A stretch of DNA of 64,000 nt from Alentia gelatinosa. Lineage: Eukaryota; Annelida; Polychaeta; Phyllodocida; Polynoidae. A program made the translations under genes and the position numbers. Each line of letters starts with the position of its first letter. Positions within the stretch are counted from its first letter, which is position 1. The notes beneath the pieces were generated by a model. The model ran no database searches and was not told the origin of the DNA. It saw only the letters and a list, made by a program, of their open reading frames with translations. Location of the stretch: the NCBI GenBank assembly GCA_950022655.1, contig OX465587.1:36079153-36143152 (forward strand), read 5' to 3'. Shown here piece after piece: positions 26,682-37,737 of the stretch.

Positions 26682-27035
26682 CAGGGATGTCAGCAGCCTT
26701 TGGGGAAAATCCCTTTTGCAATTTGATATGAGAACCCCCCCACCCCCACCAACCCGATACTACAATGAACAAGCTTTTTGTGAGCTGAAAAACAATTAAA
26801 ATTGTCTCCCCTGGTGATTAGTACTGGTACTACAGTCTGTGCTCTCCAAGCAGAGTACTATATTGCATGTCCCATTGGTGTGAAACCAAATATGTGCAAA
26901 GGAGGTTGTAGTATGAGGCTGGATCCTGGTGTTAGCTATGCATTCAATATGGTTTGTATGGAAAGTGAGAACAACATTTCTGTGTTTAATAATGACCCCT
27001 GATATCAGGAATTTCCCTGAACTCTGACATCCCTG
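26682..27035. mobile_element. 354-bp TIR element with CAGGGATGTCAG end
   Basis: CAGGGATGTCAG at the left and CTGACATCCCTG at the right are inverted repeats. The flanks TTACT / GTACT are close to a 5-bp duplication. No coding content. Confidence 0.7.
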
Positions 27036-27509
27036 GTACTAGACCATAATCATTGAACTACCCGCTGTCGGGTAATGCTACCCTGTGATCTATCAAATCA
27101 CAGGTTGATTCTAGGCCAGAAAGAACCAGAGGCCTTTCAACCCACACCAAGACACAACACACAAATATGAAAAACAATAATCTATTCACCAAGCATGGTA
27201 GATGTTCTTCTTTACTGAGCTGAGACTAGGTAACTCACATGCATGTCAGGTACAATCAACCAAAGGTGAATAACCCTTATGCTATTGGCGAAATAGTAAA
27301 GAAACTCTGCACTCTTTGATGAGAACCCAGGTTGCTTCCTCTCTCAAGAAGCATGATGAGTGATCTGCCAGCCTTCCTACGAACCTGATTATAGCTGGGT
27401 TACGTAACAAAAGGCAACCCCATGGCACCTGTATGTACAGGTTCTGCTCTGTTACTTGCAGCCAGGGGTGAACAGGACACATCCTTTACCGAGGAAGAAG
27501 CAAACCACT

Positions 27510-27710
27510 CGATCCCCACACAGGTATATACTTGGAATCAACAGTGAAATAGTTAATATTAAGGCATAGTGGTATGGGAATAATTTTGTAATCTTTATTT
27601 TCCAATACTGACTACCTGAAAATCAGGGAAACTTCCTGGCCACCCCAAACTTATGTTACGCCCCCAGAAAAAAACATTGCATTTTAGTAGCACTATCATT
27701 TTAACTGTTA
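27510..27710. repeat. Orphan unit of the ~200-bp repeat
   Basis: Blocks GGTATATACTTGGAATCAACAG, CTGACTACCTGAAAATCAGG and TAGCACTATCATTTTAACTGTT match the array at 18265-26645, about 0.9 kb away from it. Confidence 0.7.
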
Positions 27711-29507
27711 AAAATAGAACCTCTGGAATATTTCTCTTTTTTTAATATGTAGAGTTCTAGATCTAGACTGCCATAATTGGTTCATTCTTCAAGCACAAAT
27801 CTGAAAATCCCCATTTTCCTGACAAAAGTAAATTTCTCCTGATACTTTTTTAATTCGATTTTACTCTAACATATTCCTGCATTGTCTGTCCACGAAGAAT
27901 ATAAGTTTTTCAGATTTTCCCTGACGTGAGGTAACCCTGCCAAAGGAGCCCCATGGTAGATCACGCTCACTCCTGAACAATTTTATGAATAAGTCTTGTT
28001 ATCCTTAATCCAAATCATGACATCTAGTGGAGTGGACGGTTATATATCTAGAATTGATCGGACCTAAATCTGAAATTCACATATACTTTCAACTACATTA
28101 AGACATATCACTATACTATTCTGAGTGTATATATTTTGAAATACACACTTGATTACTTGTTGAGCATTATGTACCACAGATACAAAAGCTTAGGTATCAG
28201 ATTTAGTAACATCAATATAAAGAAAACAACATATGTTATTACTTTATAACGTATAGGCAATGGACCTAAACATAGTCAAATAATTAAAAAGAATCAGAGA
28301 AGGCTTGAAACACAACAAAATTTCGGTGAAAAATTGAAACTAAATCCAGACATAATAGTATTAGGACCTAGTTGGTTGTACAAACTGTAGGAAAATCGTA
28401 GCATTGTACACTTCTTCTTGAGGGGGCAGTGTATTGTGTATAATCAAAGACTGTTACAGTAGTCCACTTACAGAAACTGTCAAACTCTACACTCGAGTCC
28501 ACCTCAACATCTCAAGTGACAGAACACTGTAGTGTAGTTCATTTCCGATTTAGTGTGAAGTACGATCTGGGTTGGCTGACTAAGTCAAATCACGATAGGA
28601 CACAGACTGAACTTTATTCAATGTATCCTACAAGCAATTAAACATATATTAGTGGTTGTGTTTGTTGAGAAACACTAGTTTTAAACAGTCCTTTTCAGTA
28701 CTTGAAACGAAAGCATTGAAACCAGTGCAAGTGGATTCTACTTCCAAGTTCTAGACCTCGCGAGTGTCGGGCACTGCCTCAAAATCACATGCAATACCTC
28801 CAGATTACTGTTAAGATATGTAAAATCACTGCTCTTACACTCTAGATTACTCGGTTTTCAACCATACAAACTTACCTTCCTTATAAGAACTTCTTATCCA
28901 TTTGCATGATCACACTTGTCACTTGTGTTATCGTTGGTACTCCCGGATTTTTCCAGTTTAAACTTTCCGCTTTTCTGACAGCCAGCGTGATTGTTACGGC
29001 AGCTCTGATTGGCCAACGACTTCAGAGAGCAGTGTTCCAATTGGCTGCCCCTAACCGGATGAGACTCCACTATCCTAAGGATAATTTCGGCGTTGAAATC
29101 TCTCGATTTAGAGAGTATTTTGATATCAATTTACAACTTTATGCCCCCATATTGCTTACATATCACAACAAAATATATATTTAATTGTTTCTAGCCATAT
29201 TTTGTTATATCAATGACTATAATTGATGGCGGAAGCGAAAGTGTTATGATTCCGTTGACCCCTACGGTGCTCATTCGCCGACGGAGGTTTGTTTTCGCGG
29301 CCAAGCACCTGAGCCCAACTCCGAGGTGTGAGAGCAAGATGTTGTAGGCACCATGGGGTCTACGATCTCCCACATTGGGATGGATTTTACGCGTTTCTGG
29401 TTGATTACCTCCACTGACACATAGCAGGATTTGACAACGTGTCCATTAGCTCCTTGGTTTATGTTTATTTATATTTTGTTACAATGATTTGACACGGTTT
29501 AGAAAAG
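27711..29507. other. Region upstream of BICDL1 exon 1; no other gene seen
   Basis: AT-rich with short ORFs only. At 29225-29237 ATGGCGGAAGCG resembles overlapping YY1 and ETS sites about 270 bp before the ATG. The promoter itself cannot be pinned down. Confidence 0.5.
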
Positions 29508-29786
29508 ATGTGTGCATGTCGCCTGGAAGCGTCATCCGAATTGACGCCGCCGCAGGCCTCCACTCTACACTCACCGTTGGAGGACTACTATTTACCATAC
29601 CTCTCGGACATGGATCATAGAGATGATTGTAATCCCACTGAAGCGGAGGATTTGTACGCACAGCTAGCCCAAAAAGAACATGACCTTATTCTTGCAGCAG
29701 AACTTGGAAAGGCACTGCTAGAAAAGAACGAGGAATTATCAAAGAAAAACGAGTCTTTGAGTGAAGAGTACAACCAGAAACTGGAG
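29508..29786 (+). CDS. BICDL1: BICD family-like cargo adaptor 1, exon 1 with CC1 box
   Basis: 93 codons from the ATG at 29508 (in-frame stop at 29490) to a GTAAAT donor. After an N-terminal leader, the helix [31 protein letters not shown] contains the A-A-x-x-G (CC1 box) that binds the dynein light intermediate chain in BICD-family adaptors. The SPLEDY...YLSDMD stretch also resembles BICDR proteins. BICDR1 joins dynein-dynactin to cargo such as Rab6 vesicles (family knowledge). The donor is phase 0, matching the exon at 58299. The gene points away from CIT. Confidence 0.9.
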
Positions 29787-30509
29787 GTAAATTAATTTAA
29801 TTTCAGTTCAATTAATGATGATGGTTATTATAAAGTTAGTTTTTAGTATTTCTGTTTTTTCTTACAGTACTGGTCAGTTATAGAACTAATAATGTTAATT
29901 CTATTAAAACAGGAATCATATTTAAAATGGCAATAGAACGGAACTGATGGCCACCTAGTCCTAGATTCCAGAGATAGCTTAAAAATATTGTTGCCAATGT
30001 TGGGCCTCTGCTCTAGTACCACTGAAGTATCTCTTTGAATATCATTATTGGAAAAAACAATGTAGAATTAATCAAATTTAATTTGGATATAGCCAGAAAT
30101 ATCTGCACGAACAAAATTGGTGCTTATTGCATGACAAACTTATAAACACATTCAAAATCCGCTTTTAAGGTACCGTATAATCAAATTGAATTAAATGTCA
30201 AGGGGAATAGGACGATATTGTTCTCACTTCCAAGTAGGTTAACTGATATATATCGCCAATTATAGAGTCTGATTCTCTATATGGAAAACAAAAATACGAG
30301 ATCATCGTCTAGAAGTGTGTATATTTAGCTGAACCCAAAGGCAATTATCCAGCACACTATTCATGCTAATGAGTAGATCCCCAGATATCCAGTTCCATTT
30401 GCATGGGGAGGAGCGCAACTCTTATCAAACACAGCCCTGTGAAGTTGTCTGGGAGGGGACAGTGCTCTAGTTATTTTTGTGGTCCACAACAATGGTGACC
30501 CCCATCAAA
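29787..30509. other. BICDL1 intron start; nothing recognised
   Basis: AT-rich, no gene and no terminal-repeat pair found. Confidence 0.5.
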
Positions 30510-30715
30510 CAGAGATGGCAGTTCCACTTTTCCGATGAAATCATTATTCTCCTTTCCTTTAATATCAAATCAGTTTTTTATGTATACCGGTACCGGTAAC
30601 GCAAATATATAAATTGAGTCTCGTTCACACTAGTGAATCAGTGGTTGGAACATCCAAGAACACCCTCAGCACGAAAAAGTTTCCATTTCTTCCCTAACGC
30701 CGGTCTACATCCCTG
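30510..30715. mobile_element. ATGTCAGTT MITE copy with 6-bp TSD
   Basis: Left end CAGAGATGGCAGTT, right end TCTACATCCCTG. ATCAAA stands on both sides. An internal GTACCGGTACCGG replaces part of the family sequence. Confidence 0.75.
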
Positions 30716-32289
30716 ATCAAATATTTTTCTAATGTAAACATCCCCATTTATCACATATTATAATTTGTAATATGCCCCCAGTATGATATTTTGATTATTG
30801 AAACTGTCCCTATCAATGATTTCTGATCTAGGACTACAGGGAAAGTTTAAGTGTTCCAAAGTCTCAATATGTCAACAATGCACTGAGGTCAAAATAGATC
30901 ACACCTGTTAACCATTACCTTTAATGTATTCATCATCGAATGTCATGTAGTTCAAATATAGTTAAATTCTCAAGAACTTCCGCTTTTATGGTTTGACTAA
31001 CTAGTCATTCATACAAATGTAGTATTGACATATGTATTTTGATAGTTTTCTGTACTTGATAAGATCTAATCTATCTTTGAGAGGGGGGCGCCTATTTATC
31101 AGTCTGTAATCAGTTTATGTTGGAATCATTTCATACGCAGACTGAAGCGCTAAGTGCACGTTAAAAAAACACACGCATATATATCCCAGTTTAGTGTATG
31201 GGAATATGGGTATTACTGATGAAGAATAGATTCGGGTACAGAGGCAGGGTGGCCCATTACCCCGGGGTACAGTCTGGAACGCGGGCGTCCGCACGGCCCG
31301 GCTGGCGCCAGCGTAAACCACTCTCCGACCCGAGCCTTTAGACCGGGTCCTTATCTTAGAGATAAGTGTGCTAATGAACACGCTTGGAGAGTGTGATAAA
31401 CGGTGGCTGGCTGCGCTCAAGTGCTCTTCAGCGATGGGCCCGTCACGGGGGTGGGGGGTGGGGGAGAGTCAGGAGTGTGGATACAGGATGGGCCGAAGTA
31501 ATGAGTAAGAAGTGAATACAAAGTGCCGCTTATGGCAGGCGACGAAACCCTGTAAAAAGATCCCCCTTCTCACCCTGCCCCACCTTGTATTGTTTACCCC
31601 GACGTGGTCTTTTATAAAGGAGAAGGAATAGAAGTAAAAAAATGTTCCGAGGGACGGAAGTAGTTATCTCTTTGTTTTGGGGCTATTTACTGCATGGCTT
31701 GGGGGTAAATAATGAGAGACACCTGCCACCTGCCAGTAACAACCCCCCTCACCCCACTACGAGCCGACTGCTCTGACCTTAGACTATACCTTAGGACTAT
31801 ACCCAGATACCCTTTACTCACCAGCCACACTGCAAGTGTGAAAACTTGATGGGGCGCCTACCCAAGTCATTCATTTTGTTCCTCACTATTTTCTTTTCTG
31901 ATAACAATATCATATAGAATAATGTACATAATGTACTTCCTGAATGAATTGTCGACTAATGAAATACACAATGTTTGTTACCCTAGTTTCGCTTAATACT
32001 CCCCAATATATTCCCCAATCCACACCTGCTTCATATACTGGTACCTCTAGAGTTTGCATGATATAAGATGTAATAAGTGACCACATAAAAGAAAAGAACA
32101 TGTGTTTAGAGAAGTGATTGAGACACAGTTTTCATGTAAATACGGTTATCAATCAATGAAATATGTATTTAAATACATGATGTATTCTTTATTTATATCT
32201 GAATATGGTGTACCTTCCGCACAAGAATTAGTACAGTATTCAACCAAGATAGCAGTTTTCCTCTTAATTTCCAGTTTATTAAATTCTTT
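30716..32289. other. BICDL1 intron; CpG-rich patch at 31250-31350
   Basis: A GC-rich patch with CGGCCCGGCTGGCGCC near 31300 has no ORF or splice pattern I trust. The remainder is AT-rich. Confidence 0.45.
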
Positions 32290-32454
32290 TTTCTTGGGTC
32301 AAATAAAACAGTGATTTGAACCTCCCCATACTCTCAGCTCCATTCCATGTCCAACACTGATGTATTTACCATGTTGTATTGGTCTCTCTGAGGCAGTAAA
32401 TTCCACCTGAAAAATCATTTCCATTTTATTTCCTGACCCCAACTGACATCCCTG
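32290..32454 (-). repeat. ATGTCAGTT MITE, partial, minus strand
   Basis: It shows TTTGAACCTCCCCA, GGTCTCTCTGAGGCAG and CCCCAACTGACATCCCTG, the reverse complement of the family. A shorter fragment lies at about 33205-33265. Confidence 0.7.
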
Positions 32455-33519
32455 ATTCATACAGTTCTCATTGTCAGACCCCACATACACACATTTAACG
32501 TTCACACACATGAGGTGCACACATGTGTGTGTACCACACAAACATACTGCATCTATGTACACAAATAGCACGCGCTGATATACACAGCAAATAGTGGCCA
32601 TTTGCCAACGCCCGGTTGACATTTCGTCCTTGTGACCTTTGACCCCAGTTGGGTTATGTTCCGGATCAGCGAGATCACGTGACTCTCGTGATAGCGTCTC
32701 TCCAGCGTTCCACATGAGCGTCCAAGAAAATTACACAGACGAAACTGAATCTCTGTAATAAAGAAGTACTTGCTGCGATAACTACCACTTAAAATTGTTT
32801 ATTTAGATGATAGTATTTGTCCGACAAGGAAGATTCTCGTATTGACCATAAAAGAAGGTATTTAATGTCAAATACATCGGTAAAATGAAGTATTAATGAG
32901 AACCTCGACCAATACTGATGCCAAGAATTGACAGTGAATCTAGGTACTCTTAATACTATTCTTATGACGGAGAAGGTAACATATTCGAAACGTTTGCATT
33001 TAACTGATAAAGAAAGAAATAGTATCAACAAGTCCGAGTCATATTCATTTTAGTCTATTTCTCAGTAAGGAGTATGTCGGTTCTACCACACACAGGCTAA
33101 ACGTTGTATGAGTTCGAATGAACTTAGATATGCCTGCATTGTGCTTTCAATACACTTTGGCTAAGGTATAGCTGATACTGATTTGTTTCTACATTTTCTC
33201 GGGTCTCTCTGAGGCAGCAAATTCAACATGAAAAGTATTTTCCATTTTTTATTTCTGAAATCCCTGTATCTATGAAATATGTGTTGATAACCAGGCAATG
33301 GATATGTATAGTAAGGCACTTCAGTCCCTGGTTAATTGTTAAAAACCATACAAAGGAAACTCACACTGCAATGCTTGAGGTTAGAGCCACCTGGCTGGCA
33401 CTGCTAGTTGGATGAAGACAAAGTGTGCCGTACGGGGTTCGGAGTTCACAGAGTGCACACTATCAGGCTACGGGATGTGTTTCATTGTTACGTCAATTAT
33501 CGACGTCGTTTCTAACGGC

Positions 33520-33720
33520 ACCGCTCCCTTCCCCGCCCCGGCCTCCCCCTCTCTCCTCCCGGCCCCCGGCCCAGCACACTCCGTACCCCGGCCCCCGGCT
33601 CAGCACGTCCCGTACCCCGGCCCCCGGCCTCCCGCCCCTCTCCTCCCGTACCCCTACCCACGGGGTCCCGGCGCCCGGCCGCTCGCGCTCCGTACCCCGG
33701 CCCGGCCAGGTGGGTGCTAC
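33520..33720. repeat. GC-rich CCCGGCC minisatellite-like tract
   Basis: Repeated CCGTACCCCGGCCCCCGGC blocks, almost pure C/G. Its long ORFs on both strands follow from composition. Confidence 0.8.
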
Positions 33721-33766
33721 GTGGGTGTAGGATGTAGGTGAGCAGCAGTCATTGCTCCTTCTACAG

Positions 33767-33889
33767 ATCAATAACAAAGTCCACCCCCTCCTCCTCCTCC
33801 AGGGCGGCCTCCACGGTCTACACAACGGTCTCATCCACGGCACGCCCGGCCGTAAGCAGCGGACTGCCCGCCGGACGGGTGGGACCATG
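33767..33889 (+). other. Exon-like stretch of unknown gene
   Basis: A CCTTCTACAG acceptor, 41 open codons (INNKVHPLLLLQGGLHGLHNGLIHGTPGRK...) and a GTATAG donor. It is not needed to join BICDL1 exons 1 and 2, so at best it is an alternative exon. It has no similarity I recognise. Confidence 0.2.
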
Positions 33890-34002
33890 GGTATAGAGGA
33901 AGGTGTGAAGTACAGTAGTAGAGAATATGACCTCTTCCTCACAGGAAAAACCTAGAATATAATTCTTATTTTTTATGTGTGTCGATTATATATTCAATAT
34001 TT

Positions 34003-34345
34003 GCCATCCAGTACTCCCTGGCTATAAGTATATTCCATCCAGCACCTCTTGGATATAAGTATTTTCCATCCAGCACCCCCTGGAGGTATATTCCATCCTA
34101 TACCCCCTTGATATAAGTATATTCCATCCAGCACTTCCTGGATATAAATACATGTATGAATATAAATACATGTATATTTCATCCAGCATCACCTGGGTCT
34201 TCTATCCAGTACCCTCTGGCTATAAGTATATTTCATCAACCACCCCCTGTCTATAAATATATTTCACCCAGCACATCCTGTCTAAAAGTATTTTCCATCC
34301 AACACCTCCTGGCTATAAGTAAGACCATTATATTTGACCCAGTAC
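34003..34345. repeat. Minisatellite of ~36-bp units
   Basis: About nine variable units of the form CTGG-ATATAAGTATATT-CCATCCAGCACC. Confidence 0.85.
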
Positions 34346-34884
34346 GTCCTGAGAATACATATAGCATAAGGGAAAAGTTGTAAGCGCTTCCGTTTAAAAC
34401 TAAATGTAAATGAAAAGAAACAATCATCTCCTGTCATACATGTCTAGATTGTAAAACTGAAGAGATGTAGACCGACCAATTGTATATAGGTATATTTCAT
34501 CTAGCACCAAACAACCACAATATATTAAAACTCTACAGCCCTGTTTACCCAAGCAACAAGTGTAGGAAAAGAGGTGACTCATGTTAAAAGGATCTAGCGT
34601 ACAATCTGATCTGGACGAATTATTGGAGATCTGTGAGCAGGTAGGAATGAGCTAAAAGAGAGCGAGAGAAATAGAATCTATTCACACCTGACCAGGCGGA
34701 CCAAAGTGCACCTGTTATACCCATTAACATATCTCTCAGGGAGACGAAGCCCTATGCTACAGGTAGGAGAGTATAGTTCAAACAGAATATGTTGGCGAAG
34801 GCATCTCGGCAGTTTAAATCTTCTGATTGCTGCCTCATGTTTTGTGCTGAGGAAGATTAAGTCCATTGGATGCCCTACACGTAA

Positions 34885-35210
34885 TTATATAGATCGACCT
34901 GACCATGCTGTACAAATTACAAAACGAGATGATAATTTACGGATAGTACGGAACGAGGCGTTTATGCCTTGTTCCGTACAATCCGTAAATTATCATTGAG
35001 TTTTGTAGCTTGTAGGTCGTTTTATATCTATTATATACCGGAAATTAATGAAAATAATTTATTCAATTCGGCCCAACACCTAATACTTTAGTTGAAGCGT
35101 ATGGAGAAGTGTTCCGTATTTTGCCGTGCGGAACAGTGTTCCGTACGGTATTTATACGTCATATGGCAAAACGGTGCGTATTTACAGTATACAGCATGGG
35201 TATATAGTAA
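34885..35210. mobile_element. Two-module hairpin element, copy 1 (hairpin then TIR module)
   Basis: Hairpin module at about 34888-35025: the left arm starts TATAGATCGACCTGACC and the right arm ends TAGGTCGTTTTATA; the arms share GATGATAATTTACGGAT and GTACGGAAC; apex GAGGCGTTTATGCC. Module A, about 35031-35210, has inverted ends TATTATATACC / GGTATATAGTAA. Confidence 0.75.
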
Positions 35211-35362
35211 ATTGCATTATGTGTGGTTACTGGAGGAGTCAGAGGAAAGTTGGGAGAGTCAGCATTAGGCAAACTGGAAGAAATTTACAGATATGCCAGT
35301 CCTCCATGTTTCATGGTACTTTGAGTTTTATCATATTAGAGATTAGAGAAGAGTAGTAGGGA

Positions 35363-35586
35363 TGCACGTTTACTGACAATTGACGGATTTCCGATATTTC
35401 CTACACACTGGTAGCACCCTCAATGTTAGAGTGGCATTTCCTGTTTAGTTTCAATCTCTACAAATATTAAAATTACAATATAATAAAAAGAAATTAGAAT
35501 ATGTATCGATTCATAGCCATTCTGTTCGAATACAATGTTATAGAATGCTTCTGTTTTTACGGGTCTTAGACTTTCATCCCTGTAGT
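35363..35586. repeat. CAGGGATGCA-family TIR element, degenerate
   Basis: The ends AGGGATGCACG and TTCATCCCTG are inverted, and internal blocks (GGCATTTCCTGTTTAG, ATCGATTCATAGCCAT) match, in part on the other strand, the sequence at 2580-2780 and 14870-15120. Confidence 0.55.
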
Positions 35587-36303
35587 AGGGTTCTGGATTT
35601 TCCCCCGAGGTTAGACTGGCTTTTCTGAATTCGGTAGAAAAAAATACAAGTTATACAGAGGAGTAGAGATGGGAGGAAGCAGGGCAGGTTCGAGGATCGT
35701 GAGAAGTGACACAGAACAGAGATATTACATGATATAATGTACAGTGTAGGTTAGACTGGCTTCAGTCCCTGTATCCTAACCACTATGTGATGCGTACGCT
35801 AGAGTTGCTCAAGTCATCCATTATGGACATTATTCAGAAATTAAACAAATGCAACATGTAGACTTCCCCTAACACTTCTCAGGCTTAGGAATCATCACAG
35901 CGAGGAGGGGTGAGGTGGAGGGTTAGCCATAGGATGCAGGGACTGAAGCCAGTCTATGCGTAAACCTCCACCTACCCAACCCCTCCTCGCCTCGCCAATG
36001 ATTTCTCGGGCGCTGTCAGAAGAAGAATACATATTGTAATGCATTTCATCCTGATTTATTATTTATTGAATGTTCATGATCAAAGACCTGAGCAAGTCTA
36101 AGGGTACGACTGGGTGGAGTAATGAGAGAATGATGGTAACGGAACATCCTGCAATGAGGGATCAACAAGTAAGATGGTCACGTGATACGTGAGGGACGGC
36201 CAGTTCTGGGAAGAGCCAGCTGATCTTTTGCTTATCACTCACTTACGGTGCATAACTTAGCGGGAGGATATATAGACTTTAAGCCTGCTATGTTGGTTCC
36301 CGG

Positions 36304-36835
36304 ATGTCTCGGTCCCTTTGGCATCTCGGACCCCCTACGGACCCATCGGCACCTCGGCCCCCCGCTTTCACAGCTTTCACGCCTTCATGTGCGAAAACGG
36401 TGAATTACTTCCAATGTGATTACTTACCCAAAATTCGGATTCCCAGCTTTGCTGTATTATATTATCTATCTATCTTCCAAAATAAAGAATCTTACAAAAC
36501 AAAAGCATATCTTACAAAACATATGTGATAACCCTGTCCCAAACCTTAACCCTAAACCTAACCCTAACCCTTTCCCTATCCCTAACCCTATCCCTAACTA
36601 TGACCCTATCCCTATCCCTTACCCTAACCCTAACCCTAACCCTATCCCAAACCTTAACGCTAACCCTAACCCTATCCCTAACCCTAACCCTAACCCTAAC
36701 CCTTTCCCTAACATTAACCATATCCTTAACCCGCAAAAGCGGGAGTGCGAAACGCGGCCGCGAGGGGGCCGAGATGACCGCACCAAAAGGGGTCCGAGAT
36801 ACCGATGGGGCCGAGATGACCGTGTGCCGCTATGT
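36304..36835. repeat. Degenerate CCCTAA telomere-like array flanked by GC-rich inverted repeats
   Basis: 36535-36728 consists of CCCTAA units mixed with CCCTAT and CCCTTT variants. On each side stand GC-rich blocks in inverted orientation: left 36310-36370 (CTCGGACCCCC, CATCGGCACCTCGGCCCC) and right 36735-36830 (GGGGGCCGAGATGACCG, GGGGTCCGAGATACCGATG). Confidence 0.8.
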
Positions 36836-36937
36836 TTACTAACTCTTCCCTGTCTACTGGCCAGCCCTGTGGGATTTGGGAAGGTACAATGGACCAGTTT
36901 GTCTGAGATGAGTACCCAGCACACCATAACCATTCAA

Positions 36938-37203
36938 CAGAGATGTCAGTTCTCCATTTTTCAGTGAAAATCCACTCTTTCATATTCATTATATGTGATT
37001 GGTTTTCCTCGTGTCAAACAAAGATGATATTGATTTAGCCTCATTCACACCAGTAAACCAGTGGTTTGAACCTCTCCACAGACCCTGAACCTCATACCGT
37101 GGCCGACAAGGACATATTGTCCCAGTTTTCCTGATATCTCTGAGGCAGAAAAATCCACATGAAAATATTTCCATTTTTTCCCTGACCCCAACTAACAACC
37201 CTG
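36938..37203. mobile_element. ATGTCAGTT MITE, best complete copy
   Basis: 266 bp. Ends CAGAGATGTCAGTT and AACTAACAACCCTG form an inverted repeat (11 of 14 match). ATTCAA is duplicated on both sides. Read on the minus strand it gives the family order. Confidence 0.82.
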
Positions 37204-37529
37204 ATTCAATACAGACCAAAGTACTCCATTGGCCTATTGATGTTTGACATAAGTTGACACTACGAAGGCAGGTGTAGAACTGGCTGGTTGACTGGGTGCT
37301 AGGTGACTGGATAACACCAAAACCTTTTGATCGTTCCCTTTTGGAATTCCACGCTCATTCATCAGAAATAAATACACCATTTGCACCTAGTATTATCAGA
37401 GGCAGGAGACAAAATTAAAGAAAAGAAATGTCTGAGTATAATGCAGATGAAGCCGAGAGAAAATGGATGAGTAAACATTTGTTGTTTCAATGATTGTGTG
37501 CAAATCATCTAACTTTAAGATCGATATAA

Positions 37530-37737
37530 GGCCATCCTTCTCATACCATGTCTATGTGGTGTGGGAAGTAAAAGAACTCTCACCTCGGTAAATGTGTAGG
37601 GGTGAGATTTCTACCTGAATTCATCACAGAGATTCGATCACCACCCTAGTGGTGTAAAAGAACCTTGAGAAAGTCTGGAAAGGACCTATAATGGTTGACT
37701 GGACGTAATATCAAACCAAACAAACAAACAAACTAAA
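37530..37737 (+). repeat. SINE body, 5' truncated
   Basis: It matches the 3' part of the SINE at 62733-63067 (ATGTCTATGTGGTGTGGGAAG, CACCTCGGTAAATGTGTAGG, GGTGTAAAAGAACCTTGAG) and ends in CAAACCAAACAAACAAAC. Confidence 0.85.

Noticed and set aside
29191..29373. Small gene antisense to the BICDL1 upstream region
   Set aside because: 60 codons, no conserved feature, no exon borders of note.
33412..33942. Overlapping 100-149 codon frames on both strands
   Set aside because: Produced by the GC-rich CCCGGCC tract; no family resemblance.
36416..36967. Open frames on both strands over the CCCTAA array
   Set aside because: A 6-bp repeat without stops keeps all frames open; the NPNP/LTLT repeats are composition artefacts.
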